A stretch of DNA of 64,000 nt from Oryzias latipes. Its lineage: Eukaryota > Chordata > Actinopteri > Beloniformes > Adrianichthyidae. The DNA lies in the NCBI RefSeq assembly GCF_002234675.1, contig NC_019866.2, positions 23,219,455-23,283,454 of the forward strand, read 5' to 3'. Positions 22,901 through 34,235 of the stretch are shown piece by piece; position 1 is the first letter of the stretch, and the number at the start of each line of letters is the position of its first letter. Below the pieces are notes generated by a model, which was not told the DNA's origin, did not search any database, and saw only the letters and a list, made by a program, of their open reading frames with translations. Both the position numbers and the translations under genes were made by a program.

Positions 22901-25900
22901 GGTAAGGTGGCCTTCCAACAAGCTCCCTCCTGATTGGAGAGAGCAGTTGCCATAGGAACGATGAGTCAGACTGACTTGGATCAACATAATTGACTTTGGA
23001 GTAACCCATTTCCTCTGGATGACTCGATCCAGTTCTCAGATTCAGTCAACGGTGGGCTCACTTTTGACAAATATAGACTATAGTGCATAGCGTTAGAACC
23101 ATTTGCCATACTTATCTTTATTTTTGATCATCCACATTTTCATCATCATAACACAGTGAATCCTTAAATAGTCCTTTAAATATATTTTTAGGTTTTTACC
23201 TCAGCATTATTAGTAGTGAGAGTGTCTCAAAACTGCATTAAAATCCAGAGTATTGGGTGCAAGACACGTTTACATTTAAGATACAACAACAACAAATCCC
23301 AGTACAAATGAACAAATACTGAAACACAACAATGAAAGCTGCTTCTAACAGAAAGGGACGTAATATAAAACCAATAGTGTATGATTTTTTTAAAATTATT
23401 TATTACTGTTTTCTTTATGTGGACATTATAAATACATGAAACGCTGACTTACCGCATGCAGCTCAACAGCAAATCACAGACGCTGTCGTAACGTCACTTC
23501 CTGTATGAAGGGTTTTCCCTTTCCGTCAGCAGCTGCCCGCTTTCCTTCGTTTTTTCTCCATCTACTCGTCGTGTTTTGCTTAACGGCTTAACGGAAAGGG
23601 AAACCCTCAATGCCGGAAGTGACCCAGAAACTTTACCTTGCTAAACATTGTTATTGTAGTAATACAATTTAAAAAAATGCTTTTGGACTCTCTCACATAT
23701 TTAAAATGTCCACATAAAGAAAACAGTAATAAATAACTATAAAAAATCATAGACGATTGGTTTTATATTACGCTCCTTTCTGTTAGAAGCCGCTTTTGTT
23801 GTTGTGTTTCAGTGTTTGTTCATTTGTACTGGGATTTGCTGTTGTTGTATCTTAAATGTTAACGTGTCTTGGACCTCTCGGCCGCCGTAGGAAAGGGAAT
23901 CTAGACACAGCGAATGTCTAGTAAATGAAGCGGAAAGTTTGAATTTCTAATATTTCATAAGATAACAGATTCCCAAAGCCCGTGTTTAACCGTGTTTGAT
24001 CCCCAAATCCTTGTCTCCTCTCCAGCTGTGGAGGCCTCGACCTTGGCCTTTAGGGGATCTCGCCTGCAAACTGACCATGTTCCTGTCGGAGTGCTGCACC
24101 TTCTGCACCATCCTTCACATCACCTTCCTCTCCCTCGAGAGGTACGTGGCGGTCTGCTGGCCGATCACAGCCAAAACCCTGGTGACGCGGCGCAGAACCA
24201 GGGCCATCATCGGCTGCCTGTGGCTGGGAGCCGCCGTCAGCGCTGCACCGGTTCTGCTGATGGTGGGGGTGGAGGACATCGGAGGAGATGAGGTCGGATT
24301 CAACCAGTGGAGAGAAGAGGCGGGGTGGTCGGGGAGGGATGGGGAGCGTGCTGAATTAGTTATCAGCGAAAGGGAAGGAAGAAGCTCTCACCTGCTGGAT
24401 ACGGGGACCACGTTTGGGGAGAAACCGGGTCAAGGATGGAGAGACGGAGGACAGGAAGTCCAGTGGTTTGAAGACAAAGAGGAGAGTGATGTGAGAAATG
24501 AAACCCAACAAGAAGAAGTTTTAAAAGAAGAAGAAGAAAGAACCGAATTTAAAAGAGACCAGCGAAACAAAAAGAAGGAAGACGAAGGTGGGGGTGAAGG
24601 CGGGAGCTCTGAAGGAAGCCGTGAAGGAGAGGCTGACAGGAGGGAGTGCCGCTGCACGCAGTACGCCATCTCCTCCGGCCTGCTGTCCGCCATGATGATC
24701 CTCTCCAACTTGTACTTCCTGGTGCCGCTCAGCATCCTGGGGCTGGTGTACAGCCTGATTGGACGAACTCTTTGGCTCCGCCCAAAAAGCAGCCGGAAGG
24801 AGCAGGGTCACAGGAACACAGTAAAGATGCTAGGTGAGCTTCAGCACGCATCTGTCCACAAGTTCTAATAGACAATAAACTAAAAAATAAATAAATAAAA
24901 GCTCAAATATCGAGCTTTTAATCGGGGTCTGCCACAGACCCCAGAAGGTATCAAAGGACGGGTTTGTTCTCAAAGGTTGTAGTAGAGAATCGCATAATTA
25001 GGTGCATTTAAAACGTTGGCTAATCAATGGGGAATCATTAATCACTTCAAAAGATGCTGTTTTTGTTCTAACGGGTCAGACTATTTCGTTTATTTAGTGA
25101 TATTTTCATGAAAGTTCCTCCTTTGCTGCAATCAGACCAAACTTTATCCTACAAGTTCTTTTTACAACTAAATATAATCTCCTTTCAATCATTTTTCAAC
25201 AGAATTCTGTTGAAACCTGAACTTCCGAATAAAAATTGAAGTCATTCAGAACATGGATGGCAGTGATGTCCGCCTCCAGAACCATTCTGGAAAACCTGCA
25301 AAAGACCGTCAGAAGTCCCTCAGAGCAGACAGGGTCAGGAAACCTCTCCCTTCAGCCATCCAGCCTTTATTTTCTTTGGTAGAGTTCAGGAAGACCAAAC
25401 AACAGATTAAAGTGGCTCCAGGAGTTCAGCTCTCCTTCTTGGTTCTTTACAGATGACACATCTTCCAAACATTTAGCGGCACAGCAGAGGTGAACCTGTG
25501 GGTGTCTCTTTCCAAAATGTAACTTGTAATTCTCCACCATTGCTAAATAGAGATCTACAGACAAAAATTCAGATGTTGGATGCAGAGCGTCCCTTCATGT
25601 TCCTCACAGAGTCACACACTGTTCTCTTTCTTCTGCTCCTCTTCCTCCTCCAGGAGTGATTGTCTTGGCCTTCGTCCTGTGCTGGCTGCCCTTCCATGTT
25701 GGCCGGACCATATTCTCCCTTTCCCTTGGCAGCGTTGGCGACAGGCAGGAATCAAACCCGAACGCAGACGTTCTTGCAGATGTCTTTGAACCGTCCAAAG
25801 CTCACTTCCATGAGCCGCTCTCCCAGCCCGGTGAGATGGCCGCACGCCCTCTGACGGACGACAGGCTCTGTGACAAATGTGCTCGGACCAAAGACAGAAC

Positions 25901-26384
25901 CGGCCCTCAAACGGGCTCGGACCAACAAGCACGTCCCCGTGTCGTCACACAAACTGAACCGCCACGGGAGAACACACGAAGCACAGAGACACACACTAAC
26001 CCAGCACAACGAGACACACACAGTGGCACAAACCTTCACCAAAGAAACACAACCCTCTCCATGCAAGACACAACTGCTGCTATGACGACACAAAACGCGA
26101 GCAAATCAGAGCAAAACACAACTTCACCCGCCAACGACACTCTTCTCCACGACCCGCTCTGGCCCTCTGACATGCACGGCTACTTTTTATACTACCTGTC
26201 CCAGTATTTTAACCTGGTGTCCTCTGTCCTCTTCTACCTCAGCGCCGCCATTAACCCTTTGCTCTACAACCTGATGTCTGCCAGATACAGACTGGCTGTG
26301 CGCAGCCTCGTGCGCGGGCCCTCGCAGACGCAGGCGCAGCACCTGCGCACGCTCACGGTCCGCCAGTCCACCACCACCGTGTGA
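19981..26384 (+). CDS. mlnr: Motilin/ghrelin-receptor-family GPCR with giant ECL2 and ECL3
   Basis: Seven-helix class A peptide receptor, plasma membrane, probably Gq-coupled by family analogy. Exons: 19981-20110, 22072-22247, 24026-24833, 25654-26384; phases agree, giving 614 residues (human MLNR about 412, GHSR 366). The ATG has a strong context (gccatgg). The N-terminus has sequons at Asn15 and Asn25. TM1 and TM2 are on exon 2. Cys116 and Cys310 form the expected disulfide. E-R-Y is at 140-142 and CWLPFH at 381-386. NPLLY lies in TM7. LPLDLYKLW and the LVTRRR loop favour MLNR over GHSR. ECL2 (about 183-312) is an acidic/basic, purine-rich insertion with sequon Asn260. ECL3 (about 395-545) is Thr/Asn-rich with sequons at 503, 519, 526 and 532. 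The tail ends STTTV, a class I PDZ-type end. A teleost GHSR-like receptor is the main alternative. Confidence 0.8.
20841..21221 (+). mobile_element. hAT-like MITE in mlnr intron 1
   Basis: It starts caggggtggacaaactac and ends with a diverged complement (aaaagtttccctacctttg). The flanks gttctata (20,833-20,840) and gttctatt (21,222-21,229) agree at 7 of 8 bases, as expected for an 8-base hAT duplication. It is non-coding. Confidence 0.6.
22735..23062 (-). repeat. Family X repeat, copy 1 (mlnr intron 2)
   Basis: Blocks such as gaccaatcagatgcctcaat and ctcctgattggagag match 33.1 kb, and on the opposite strand 57.0-57.1 kb. It is non-coding and its boundaries are approximate. Confidence 0.55.
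23258..23876. mobile_element. Foldback element with arms of about 280 bases, mlnr intron 2
   Basis: The left arm from caagacacgtttacatttaa (23,261 on) is mirrored by the right arm ending ttaaatgttaacgtgtcttg. Inner blocks are mirrored too (cacttcctg...ttttccctttccgt against aacggaaagggaaa...ggaagtg). Only about 45 bases near 23,550 look unpaired. No open frame and no certain target duplication were found. Confidence 0.7.
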
Positions 26385-26436
26385 GGGACAGTGGTCACAT
26401 CTGAGCTCTTTGGTGGGAAAAGCGTCGACTCTATCA

Positions 26437-26690
26437 GAGAACTGGACTGAGCAGGTGTGACGTCACCCACAGCAAATAACTCACATTCCGGCTCCAACCA
26501 CATGTAGGCAATTCAGGCGCCATTTTTTGGTGATACAGGCGGCATTTTGGAGCCAGAAGCAGTGATTGGTTCCAGTCGGTCTGAACCAACATTTTTTTTG
26601 GAACCAGCAGGTACTTCCTGTTAGGAATGCCAGGGGGGGAGGAGGAGTCACACACTCCAGTTCTCATTTACAGTCAATGGGCAATCTATT
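26437..26690 (+). repeat. Family X repeat, copy 2, internally deleted
   Basis: It begins actggactgagcaggtgtga and ends around catttacagtcaatgg. It shares the ctccaaccac, ggcggcattttgga and ggtacttcctgt blocks with 56.8-57.35 kb. It starts 53 bases after the mlnr stop, so it probably lies in that gene's 3' UTR or immediate downstream region. Confidence 0.6.
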
Positions 26691-27215
26691 ATCTGTTTTT
26701 GTAATGCTGTAGAAATTTTGATTTGAAGCAGCAAACTCTTTAGGGAACTCACAATCAGGTTTTAATGTCAGTGTCTGTCAATGTGATTGAAGGTCATGCA
26801 CAGAATGAATGATATGTAAACTATAAGTATTAAGTTATTCCCATCAGGGATTTTCTGACAGCTTTTTTTCTTCCCATAACAGACTCTTCCTGGTTTCAGT
26901 AAACAAAAGCAAAAGAAACGGTGCGTTGGTTGGACCTGCTGCTCCTCAGCTTGATGTCATAAACAGGAAAATCAACCTTCTTTAAGGTTTCCTGGTGGAG
27001 CTCTAATTTCATGAAGTCATTCAAGTCATGTCTCTGAAATGTTGTGATAGTTTCAATGCTTCGAGTCTCACACATTTTTTAAAATGTTTTGGTGTCATTA
27101 GTCCACATTTATCTGGAAACGCTATTATCCCAAAGGGGAAAAACTGTTTGTTTTCTTTTGTGTCAAAAGTTTCTTTCAGCAGACCTTTTCTCATTTGGAC
27201 AGCTATTGTCCTAAA
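26690..27215. other. Downstream of mlnr, no gene seen
   Basis: Unremarkable sequence between family X copy 2 and the Tc1 fragment. The mlnr poly(A) site was not located. Confidence 0.4.
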
Positions 27216-27217
27216 CT

Positions 27218-27490
27218 GGACCGTAGAATATTGGGAAACCTTGTCTGGTCTGATGAGTCTCCATTTCTGCTGCCACATTCGGATGCTAGGGTCAGAATTT
27301 GGCGTCAACAACATGAAAGCATGGATCCATCCTGTCTTGTATCAACAGTTCAGGCTGGTAGTGGTGGTGTCATGGTTAGTACCAGTCCAGTTGAACATGG
27401 TTCCAGTGCCACAGCCTACCTGTGTGTTGTTGCTGACCATGTCCGTCCCTTTCTGACCACACTGTACCATCTTCTGATGGCTACTTTAAT
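27218..27490 (+). pseudogene. Tc1-like transposase fragment
   Basis: Colinear with the middle of the 2,989-4,173 element. It has the tggtctgatgagtctcc block (first DDE aspartate, SDES), the tgccacattcggatg block and ccatcttctgatggctactt. Both transposon ends are missing, so it is an old truncated relic of the same family. Confidence 0.75.
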
Positions 27491-27547
27491 AGCACATTCC
27501 AACTAATTTGACCATTACAAAAAATATGCATGAAAACACTAACAATA

Positions 27548-27700
27548 CCCCCCCCCCCCCAAACACACACGCATGCAATGTTTACCTAATGAGATGCAAA
27601 GTACAAATCTGGCTGTGTACCGAAGTGGGGAAACAGTATTTTGGGGACCTGTCCATACCAGTGACACTCCCCCCCCCACACACACACACACATACACACA
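27548..27700. repeat. poly(C) and (CA)n low-complexity tracts
   Basis: Two C-runs followed by CA-rich stretches (27,549-27,575 and 27,668-27,702). They produce spurious open frames on both strands. Confidence 0.7.
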
Positions 27701-29085
27701 TGTTCACAGAAGACACTACCACAGGACCCCCCAGATCTAGGCAAAGAGTCAAACTGAGGAGATGCCACTGCAAAAAAAACCTTCACTGAGAAGGCTCAAC
27801 CGTCTTGGTGAGTGAGGACAACATGTAAGGGTAAGTAAGGGTGAGGTAGGTGGGAGGCAGGAATGTTGTACAGGTTCCTGTGGACTCCCTGCATGCATGC
27901 AGCCTGACTGAGCTTGCAGGCACATCCTACAGGCGCCCTTTGTGCACTCACGTATCACCTGCACAACCTGTAAGGACCCAGTGAGCGCACCTTACTAATG
28001 ACTAGAGTGTGGCATAAGGAACCCATTTGACAACATCCCCTGTACGCCATAAGTGCGTGTACTCATGAAATCCAAATACTTTGTGATATGCTTACCACAC
28101 AAACGACGATGGTTTGTTCCATTTTCCTGGTTCAAGTTCTCAACCATCCAGCACTGTCTTTATTCCACCTGTCTATCCATCCGTCTGTCTGTCTGTCTGT
28201 CTATACTGTATATCTGTCTACCTGCTGGTCTTTACATGTACAGCACCAGCAGACATTTTACCAGCTGCGGATCATTTTGGAAAACGTTTCTGCTCCTTCT
28301 GCCTCTCCATCATGGGTGTTTGTTGTAGTCATCGTGAACGATGTGGTGCAGGTTTGGAGGTTGGGCTCTGCTGTTCATCTGCAGTGTGATGTGTTTTCTG
28401 TATCCCTTATTGCATTAGGCGTGACGCTCTCCAGTCCAGCTGTGGAAGTCTTTATTCGATTCGCATGCGCATGAACCTGTATTTCCTCCTCATCCAATGC
28501 CTTCCTCTCACGCCTGGAAGAAGCACACGGACGCTTCACGCGTGTGTGGCCCGAGGCAGAGAAACGGCTGATCTGATTGTTTTTTTTCTGTTTCTTACTC
28601 AGGTCATTTCTGAAGGGAGGTCTAAAATATGACCTGAATAAATCTCAGAGGTTTTCTCACATTAGGGGGGGCTGAACTCATGACTGTTACTGCTGCACCT
28701 TACTGTAGGAACCAGGGGGAGGACGGGCTTCTTTGGTTTGTTGTGTAACGTGTTCTGACGTAAACTTGTGTTTATGAAAACGTAGATTGATTTAAAAACG
28801 TGTGCTGCGCCAAAACACTGCACATTAATTGTTGATAAAGAGTAAAAGATTTTGAACAGATTCCACATTTGTGTTAATTTAAAAAATTTTCATTTTACTT
28901 GTTTTGATAAAATTGAGTAAAATCGCTTAACACTCAAAGCATTTCCTCAATTAACCAAAATTTAAATAAAAGTTCAAACAGCACAAAAATGAAAGATATT
29001 ATGTCACAATTTTTCTTGAAATAAAAAAACAAGTTTAATAGGCTGCTGTTAAGAAGAGCAGGAATTTTTAAGTTTGAAGTATGTA
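27700..29085. other. Intergenic, no gene seen
   Basis: Contains a short (TCTG)n-type run near 28,180. No gene, RNA or element could be supported. Confidence 0.4.
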
Positions 29086-29087
29086 GC

Positions 29088-29305
29088 GAATCAAATAAAT
29101 CCTTTTGTACATTTGACCGATCGGATGGAGCCCTATATGCTAGATTCTCGCCTCCTATGTGGATGAGGTTTAACTCTTGTTTAAATGAAACTGCTGTAGT
29201 GAAATGGAAATGATGTTTTTGGTTGTTTTGCTGTTTGTTCATGTATCGCAAGTTATACAGTCATCACAACATTGAGTTTTCCTCATATCGTGCAGCTCCA
29301 GTCGC
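29088..29305 (-). mobile_element. MITE copy M2 (atcgtgcagctcc end), truncated
   Basis: A partial copy of the family at 11,085-11,488, sharing gaccgatcggatggagc, gtttgttcatgtatcgcaag and a terminal catatcgtgcagct. The 5' half is gone. Confidence 0.55.
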
Positions 29306-31160
29306 CGGTCATCCATGTTAGCACGTAGCTGCCAGTCCTCGGAAAATACATAACAGCAGTTTTATAACTTTACAAAGCCCTGCTAAAACAAAAAGCCAGA
29401 CTTCGGATTGGGCTTTAGTTTGCTTACCGGTCTTTCAGGGAGTCCAAAGCTGCTGCCCCCTGCTGGACTGGAGAAGCAACACAGTGAATGAGGAATGAAT
29501 GAAGTCCCAAAGGAATTTAGAGGAAGCAGCCATGTTACTTGAAACTGCTAGACATTCTTCTTTTTAAAGCTGAAATAATAGTTTTAATCATCTGGTTTTA
29601 AAAATACTGATGTAGCTTTTTGCTACACACCTCCTCAAAGCAGCTACTTTTACTTCAATTGGGCTTGAAAACAGTGACAGATTTTCTCAATCTGTATTTA
29701 AATAATACTAAAAGCAATGCGAATGTGTCACGGAATAGAAATAATGTGTTTTATTTCAATCTTCTGACAGACAGTGAAAGAAACTCTCCACCAGATGGCA
29801 TCATTCTCCACCAGAAGGTGTCCTCAGGTTGATGCAGCTGAACATTTTCTCTTATCATTTAGCACAGTGATGCTGAATCTGTAAAAATAAAAACCAACAC
29901 ATTATTCTGATCTTTAAAAACCGCAATTGTGACAAGTGTGAGGTTATAGTGGCTGCCAGATATAGTTTTTAAAACTGTGTAAATGTTTTAAAAAAAAAGA
30001 TTTTCTGAATTTATTGAATTATTCCCTGACTTTTGTGGGTTGTCATGCTTGGAGAGGGTAGTCACACCATTGTGGATCCATGGAAAATTTTGGAAAGTTT
30101 GGAAAATTCAAAACTAAAACAAGCTGAACAGGATTTCACTAAAACAACCACTTTTCAAAGATGTTCCACCAAAAGAATGGGCTCAAAACCTCCACAGCAA
30201 CATCTGCAGGAAGCGCTCCAAGGTCCTCGGCTCCTCAAACTGTGCAGTTTCTCCATCTTTTTATGGACCCACTCTTCCTCTGAGTTTGCTTCCTTTGCAC
30301 TGTTGTGGGCAGTTTCACATAGTTCAACAACGTACAGCGAAATAAGAGGCTATCCTAGAATTAACCCAATAATCCTGAGAGCAAAATCACACAAATGAAT
30401 GCTTGTAATTAGTTGTTTATTTGGCCTCTGCGCTGTTTCCTGTCCAATTAAAGTCCGAGAGGGCTGAATAACAATTAAGAAAAACAATGTTTGTTTCAAT
30501 GCGGTGATCCTAATCGGTGTGAAATGTTTACGCACATCCCTCCTCTTACAGACGTGCACCTGAGGTGCACCGTGCCGTCACCTTAACGTGTCTTTGTTTG
30601 CACAGACCCCAGACATTAAAGCGCGTCCATGCAGTAAACTCAAACGTCTGCCTGCAGAGCACGCAAACGTTTGCACTGCAGCCCGTGATTGAACGGTCTA
30701 ATAATGAAGCTGGGAAAGCGTCCAGTCGGCTTTACGGCCTGGAATTCATTACCTGTGCAGGAGGAGGGATTTCAGCTGAGACCTTTAAACGTTTGAGCAA
30801 GATGCTGAGCTGAGTTTGGAGGTCAAACGTTGAAACTTTTGGGCCAACAGCCCTTCTTTTGCTGATTAAAGTCTACAGGCCAGATGATGTCTCTCACCCA
30901 TAATAATTTACAGTGAAAAAGCTGAGTCTTAAAAAAAAAAGTCTGATTTTTACAAGAAAAAATAATCTTATTAAAAAGTTTTTCGAAAGTAAAATAATCT
31001 TAGTTGGAAAAACATGCCTTAGTGAGTAGAATTTTTTCTCAAAAAAATTTTTTCGGTCTCTTACCCTGTTGGCAGATTTTTATTTCTTTTCAAATGTGAA
31101 GAAATTTTGGCTTTTTTTCTAAGGAGCCTGTTTTTGCAGTGTACCTGTAAACCCGCAGGA
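29305..31160. other. Intergenic; possible conserved element near 30.5-30.8 kb
   Basis: No gene seen. The 30,400-30,790 stretch is less AT-rich and looks non-repetitive. It contains a 17-base near-palindrome of two facing E-boxes at 30,554-30,570 (gtgcacctgaggtgcac). Regulatory function is speculation. Confidence 0.3.
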
Positions 31161-31245
31161 GTCAAATTCAATTCAATTCAATTCAATTTCATTTGCATAG
31201 CCCAAATTCACAACAACAGTCGTCTCGATGGGCTTCGTATCGGTA
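31161..31245 (-). repeat. Retroposon 3' tail with (ATTCA)n
   Basis: A run of attca repeats followed by tttgcatagcccaaattcac. I associate this combination with the reversed 3' end of a fish non-LTR element or SINE. Confidence 0.5.
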
Positions 31246-31379
31246 ATTGAAAAAGTGAAACATGAACTCAAAAGGATCATGAATACAATTCAGCATCATA
31301 GAAGGAATTTAACTCAACAAATGAACCCAAGCAGGAAAATTCAAGGTGAAAAAGAGAGAAAAGGAGAACCACGACATAA

Positions 31380-31562
31380 TCCAGGCTCTGAAGCAGGAAT
31401 GCCTCGAGGGCCGGCGTTCTGGTAGGTTTACAGAAACCCTGTCTTATCTGCTGCTGATCACCTGGATCAGGGGCGTTCAGCCAATAAAGAGCTTCATCAG
31501 ATGGGATGGTTATAAAACACGTAGGATGCCAGCACTCGAGGCATCCCTGCTTTACAGGAAAA
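31380..31562. mobile_element. Small MITE with about 35-base inverted ends
   Basis: The block near 31,390-31,425 (gaagcaggaatgcctcgag...) is mirrored near 31,525-31,560 (ctcgaggcatccctgcttt...). The interior holds the cctggatcagg and ttcagccaataaagagcttc motifs. It is non-coding. Confidence 0.55.
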
Positions 31563-31649
31563 AGAGGGATTTTCAGAGGATCTTTCTCCAGATTCTCTCC
31601 AAAAGTGTCTTTATGCAAACTTCACAAAAACACGATAAACAAACCTGAC

Positions 31650-32945
31650 AGATTTATGTCAGACGGCAGGATTTCTCTAAAACGGTCACAGAGAGATTGC
31701 TGTTTCCTGTCTGGACGACAATCTTCCTATTGGGGGGGAGGGGGGGGTGCTGTTTTTCTTCTTGTATTTTTCCAATGTGCCTGCAGCAGGCGTCCACCTG
31801 CAGGTGTCTCACACATGTCTGTGTGACGACGCCTCGTTGGAAGAGCTGGTGACGGTGGCTGAAGAAGATGGTTCAGACTTTATACAGGCAACGAATCAAC
31901 AATTTTCCATCTAAAGTACGAAATAAAAAAACCTGCATCTCATCTAAAGTGAAAAGATGTATAAAATCTTAGCGGGTTGCCACTAAGAGCTCATTTATTC
32001 AGCAGAAAAGAATAAAAAGGCGCCTTGTTTCCACCAAGTACAGGAAATCTTTCATCCATCAAATCCAAACAATCCTTTTCTCAGTCTAAAGTTGTGTTTT
32101 GCAAACTTTACACGATCCATCAGTCCTAAACATAATTGAGGTTTTGAGTCCGTGGAAACAATGATCCGTCAGTTCTCCTGCAAAAACCCTCATTTCTAGG
32201 CGCTGTGGGTTGAAGCTAGAAGCTGAAACTGGAGATGAGCACAGACCCTCCCAGGCCACCGCACGGTGCAGATGCAGGGTCTTCTTTTCATTAGTCTGTG
32301 CTGACCTCTGCTCTGGGCGTCTGTCTGTTTGGGTCTGCGCCTGGATTGAGCGCCTCAACCGGGTCAGCAGAGACCCACGGATGAATGAAAGCGGATCTGC
32401 AGGCAGCAGAATGACTACACCTGCTTCCTGTCACCTTCTACACCCCGCACTGATGGGTTTTTATTTCAGCTCGGACCGCTCCTGACTCGTCTGAAAGGAG
32501 GCCACAAAACAGATTGTTTGTCCCCGGGTCACCCAGACCCATCAGTTTAATCTGATGCATGGCAGTTTTTTGAGGGGGGAGATGGCTGAGAACATCTGAC
32601 TAAAGACGTCTGCTCGTTCCAAGTCTAAGTGTTGGAGCACCGTTCTTCTTCTTTAAGAGGAAGTTTAAACTTCCACAGACATTCAAGGTTCTCTCATCTG
32701 CAGGTGTTTCTCAGGATCAGTGATGAAAACACTTCACACACCTGAGCAGATTGCTCAGAACCCCCACGGCCCGGATCCCTTCACCTGGACTCTCCCTGAC
32801 GCATTGTCTCTTCTGCCTTCGTTGAATCCTTGCTTGTTTTTATTGAACTGTTCTGATTGATGCAAAGATCAAGTTGTTTTGGTCCTGAGTTGCTCATTCT
32901 GGCCTTTCTTAATGAGTTTCAGTGAAATTCCCCACAGCCTCAGTA
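31650..32945. other. Intergenic, no gene seen
   Basis: Contains a short G-run at 31,732-31,747. I could support no exon or element. Confidence 0.4.
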
Positions 32946-32947
32946 TC

Positions 32948-33265
32948 AGTGATCCTTTTTGTTCAGGGAACTGGACTGAGTGACCCCTCCCCCCTGGCGT
33001 TTCAAACAGGAAGTACCAACTGTTACTATTTGTCCAAAGAACAATTCTTGCTCCGATACCTTTTTTTCTTTAGACATCTTCTTGATGATCTTCATTTTTT
33101 TCAAGTTATGAACGGACCAATCAGATGTCTCAATGAAAGCATGTGGTCTGGCATTGAAGCATTTGATTGACCACTTCTCCCGAGCCGGCTTTCAGTGGAA
33201 GGGGCGTGGCTTTCAGCGTGCTCACTCCTGATAGGTGAGAGTGGAATCCATAGAAATGAAGACTT
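32948..33265 (-). repeat. Family X repeat, copy 3
   Basis: In reverse orientation it carries the same blocks as 56.8-57.35 kb, including ggactgagtgacccctccc, aacaggaagtacc, gaccaatcagatgtctcaat and gtggctttcagcgtgctc. It is flanked on the right by a SINE body. Confidence 0.65.
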
Positions 33266-33290
33266 AGACCGATTGGGACCGAGCGTGCAA

Positions 33291-33525
33291 GCGTGGATTC
33301 TCTCTGGCTTCCTCCCACCATCCAAAAACGTGCTTCATAGGTCAATTGGGAACTCTAAATTGTCCCTAGGTGTGAGCGTGAGTATGAATGGGTGTGTGAT
33401 TGTGACCCTGCGACAGACTGTCCAGAGCGTACCCTGCCTTCGCCCACAAGTGGCCAGGATAGGCTCCAGCAGCCCCGTGACCCCAAAAGGGATAAAACGG
33501 CAGAAGATGAATGAATGAATGAAGT
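33291..33525 (+). repeat. SINE copy S3, lacking the tRNA head
   Basis: It begins at the family's cttcctcccaccatccaaaa block. It retains tctaaattgtccctaggtgt and ggataggctccagcagcccc, and ends in an (atga)n tail. Confidence 0.7.
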
Positions 33526-33699
33526 AAATAAACCTGCCAATGTGGTAAGAAAATTATCAAATCAAGAATTCTTATTTAAATTAATTTGCCATTAAAACTT
33601 TCTTGATAAGATTATTTTTCTTGCAAGACAGAAAATAGAACATTTACTCTTGAAGTAACATTCTCAACCTTAAATAACCATCTGTATCATATTTGATAT

Positions 33700-34235
33700 A
33701 CACATTTCTGAGACCCCCCCCATCTCACCAGCATGATCCAAACTAACCTTTTCCATGGAACCTGGTCCATGTTTTCTGCCCTGCAGTTCAGCATCATTCC
33801 ACTAGGGGCAGCAGAGGGTCTTTTCCTGCTCAATGGCTTCTTCTATGAAATCTCAAAAACAAAAGCTTTTGTTAATTTTCAAACTTTACGCAAGACTAAT
33901 ACATCTATTGTCTTTCATGTTTTAAATGAAAGACTGGAAAATCTGTGACTAATTACTTTTTTACAATACAGTGACAGTAATGTTAAAAATGTGTGTCTCA
34001 AATTTGAGACAGTGAGTAAGTAAGGGGGTTTTTAACTGAACACTTTTGTCAAACTAACATTGTTTCGAACAGAAATGTGCCAAATCATCCAAAGTGTTAT
34101 AATTGATAATTATTTAAAAGAAATATTGAAAAATATTGCACATTTTTTGTGGATTTCATCAAAGGATTTAAAAAACATCTTAATTCCAATTCCTGTCAAT
34201 TCTTTGATGTCATGGAACTCACAAGGTTAGGATTC
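33700..34235 (+). repeat. Unclassified repeat R, copy 2, uninterrupted
   Basis: Colinear with 2,935-2,986 plus 4,176-4,640, without the Tc1 insertion. This gives the empty-site structure of that insertion. Confidence 0.6.

Noticed and set aside
26870-27215. Longer Tc1 copy extending left of 27,218
   Set aside because: The colinearity with the 2,989-4,173 element stops near 27,218; sequence to the left does not match.
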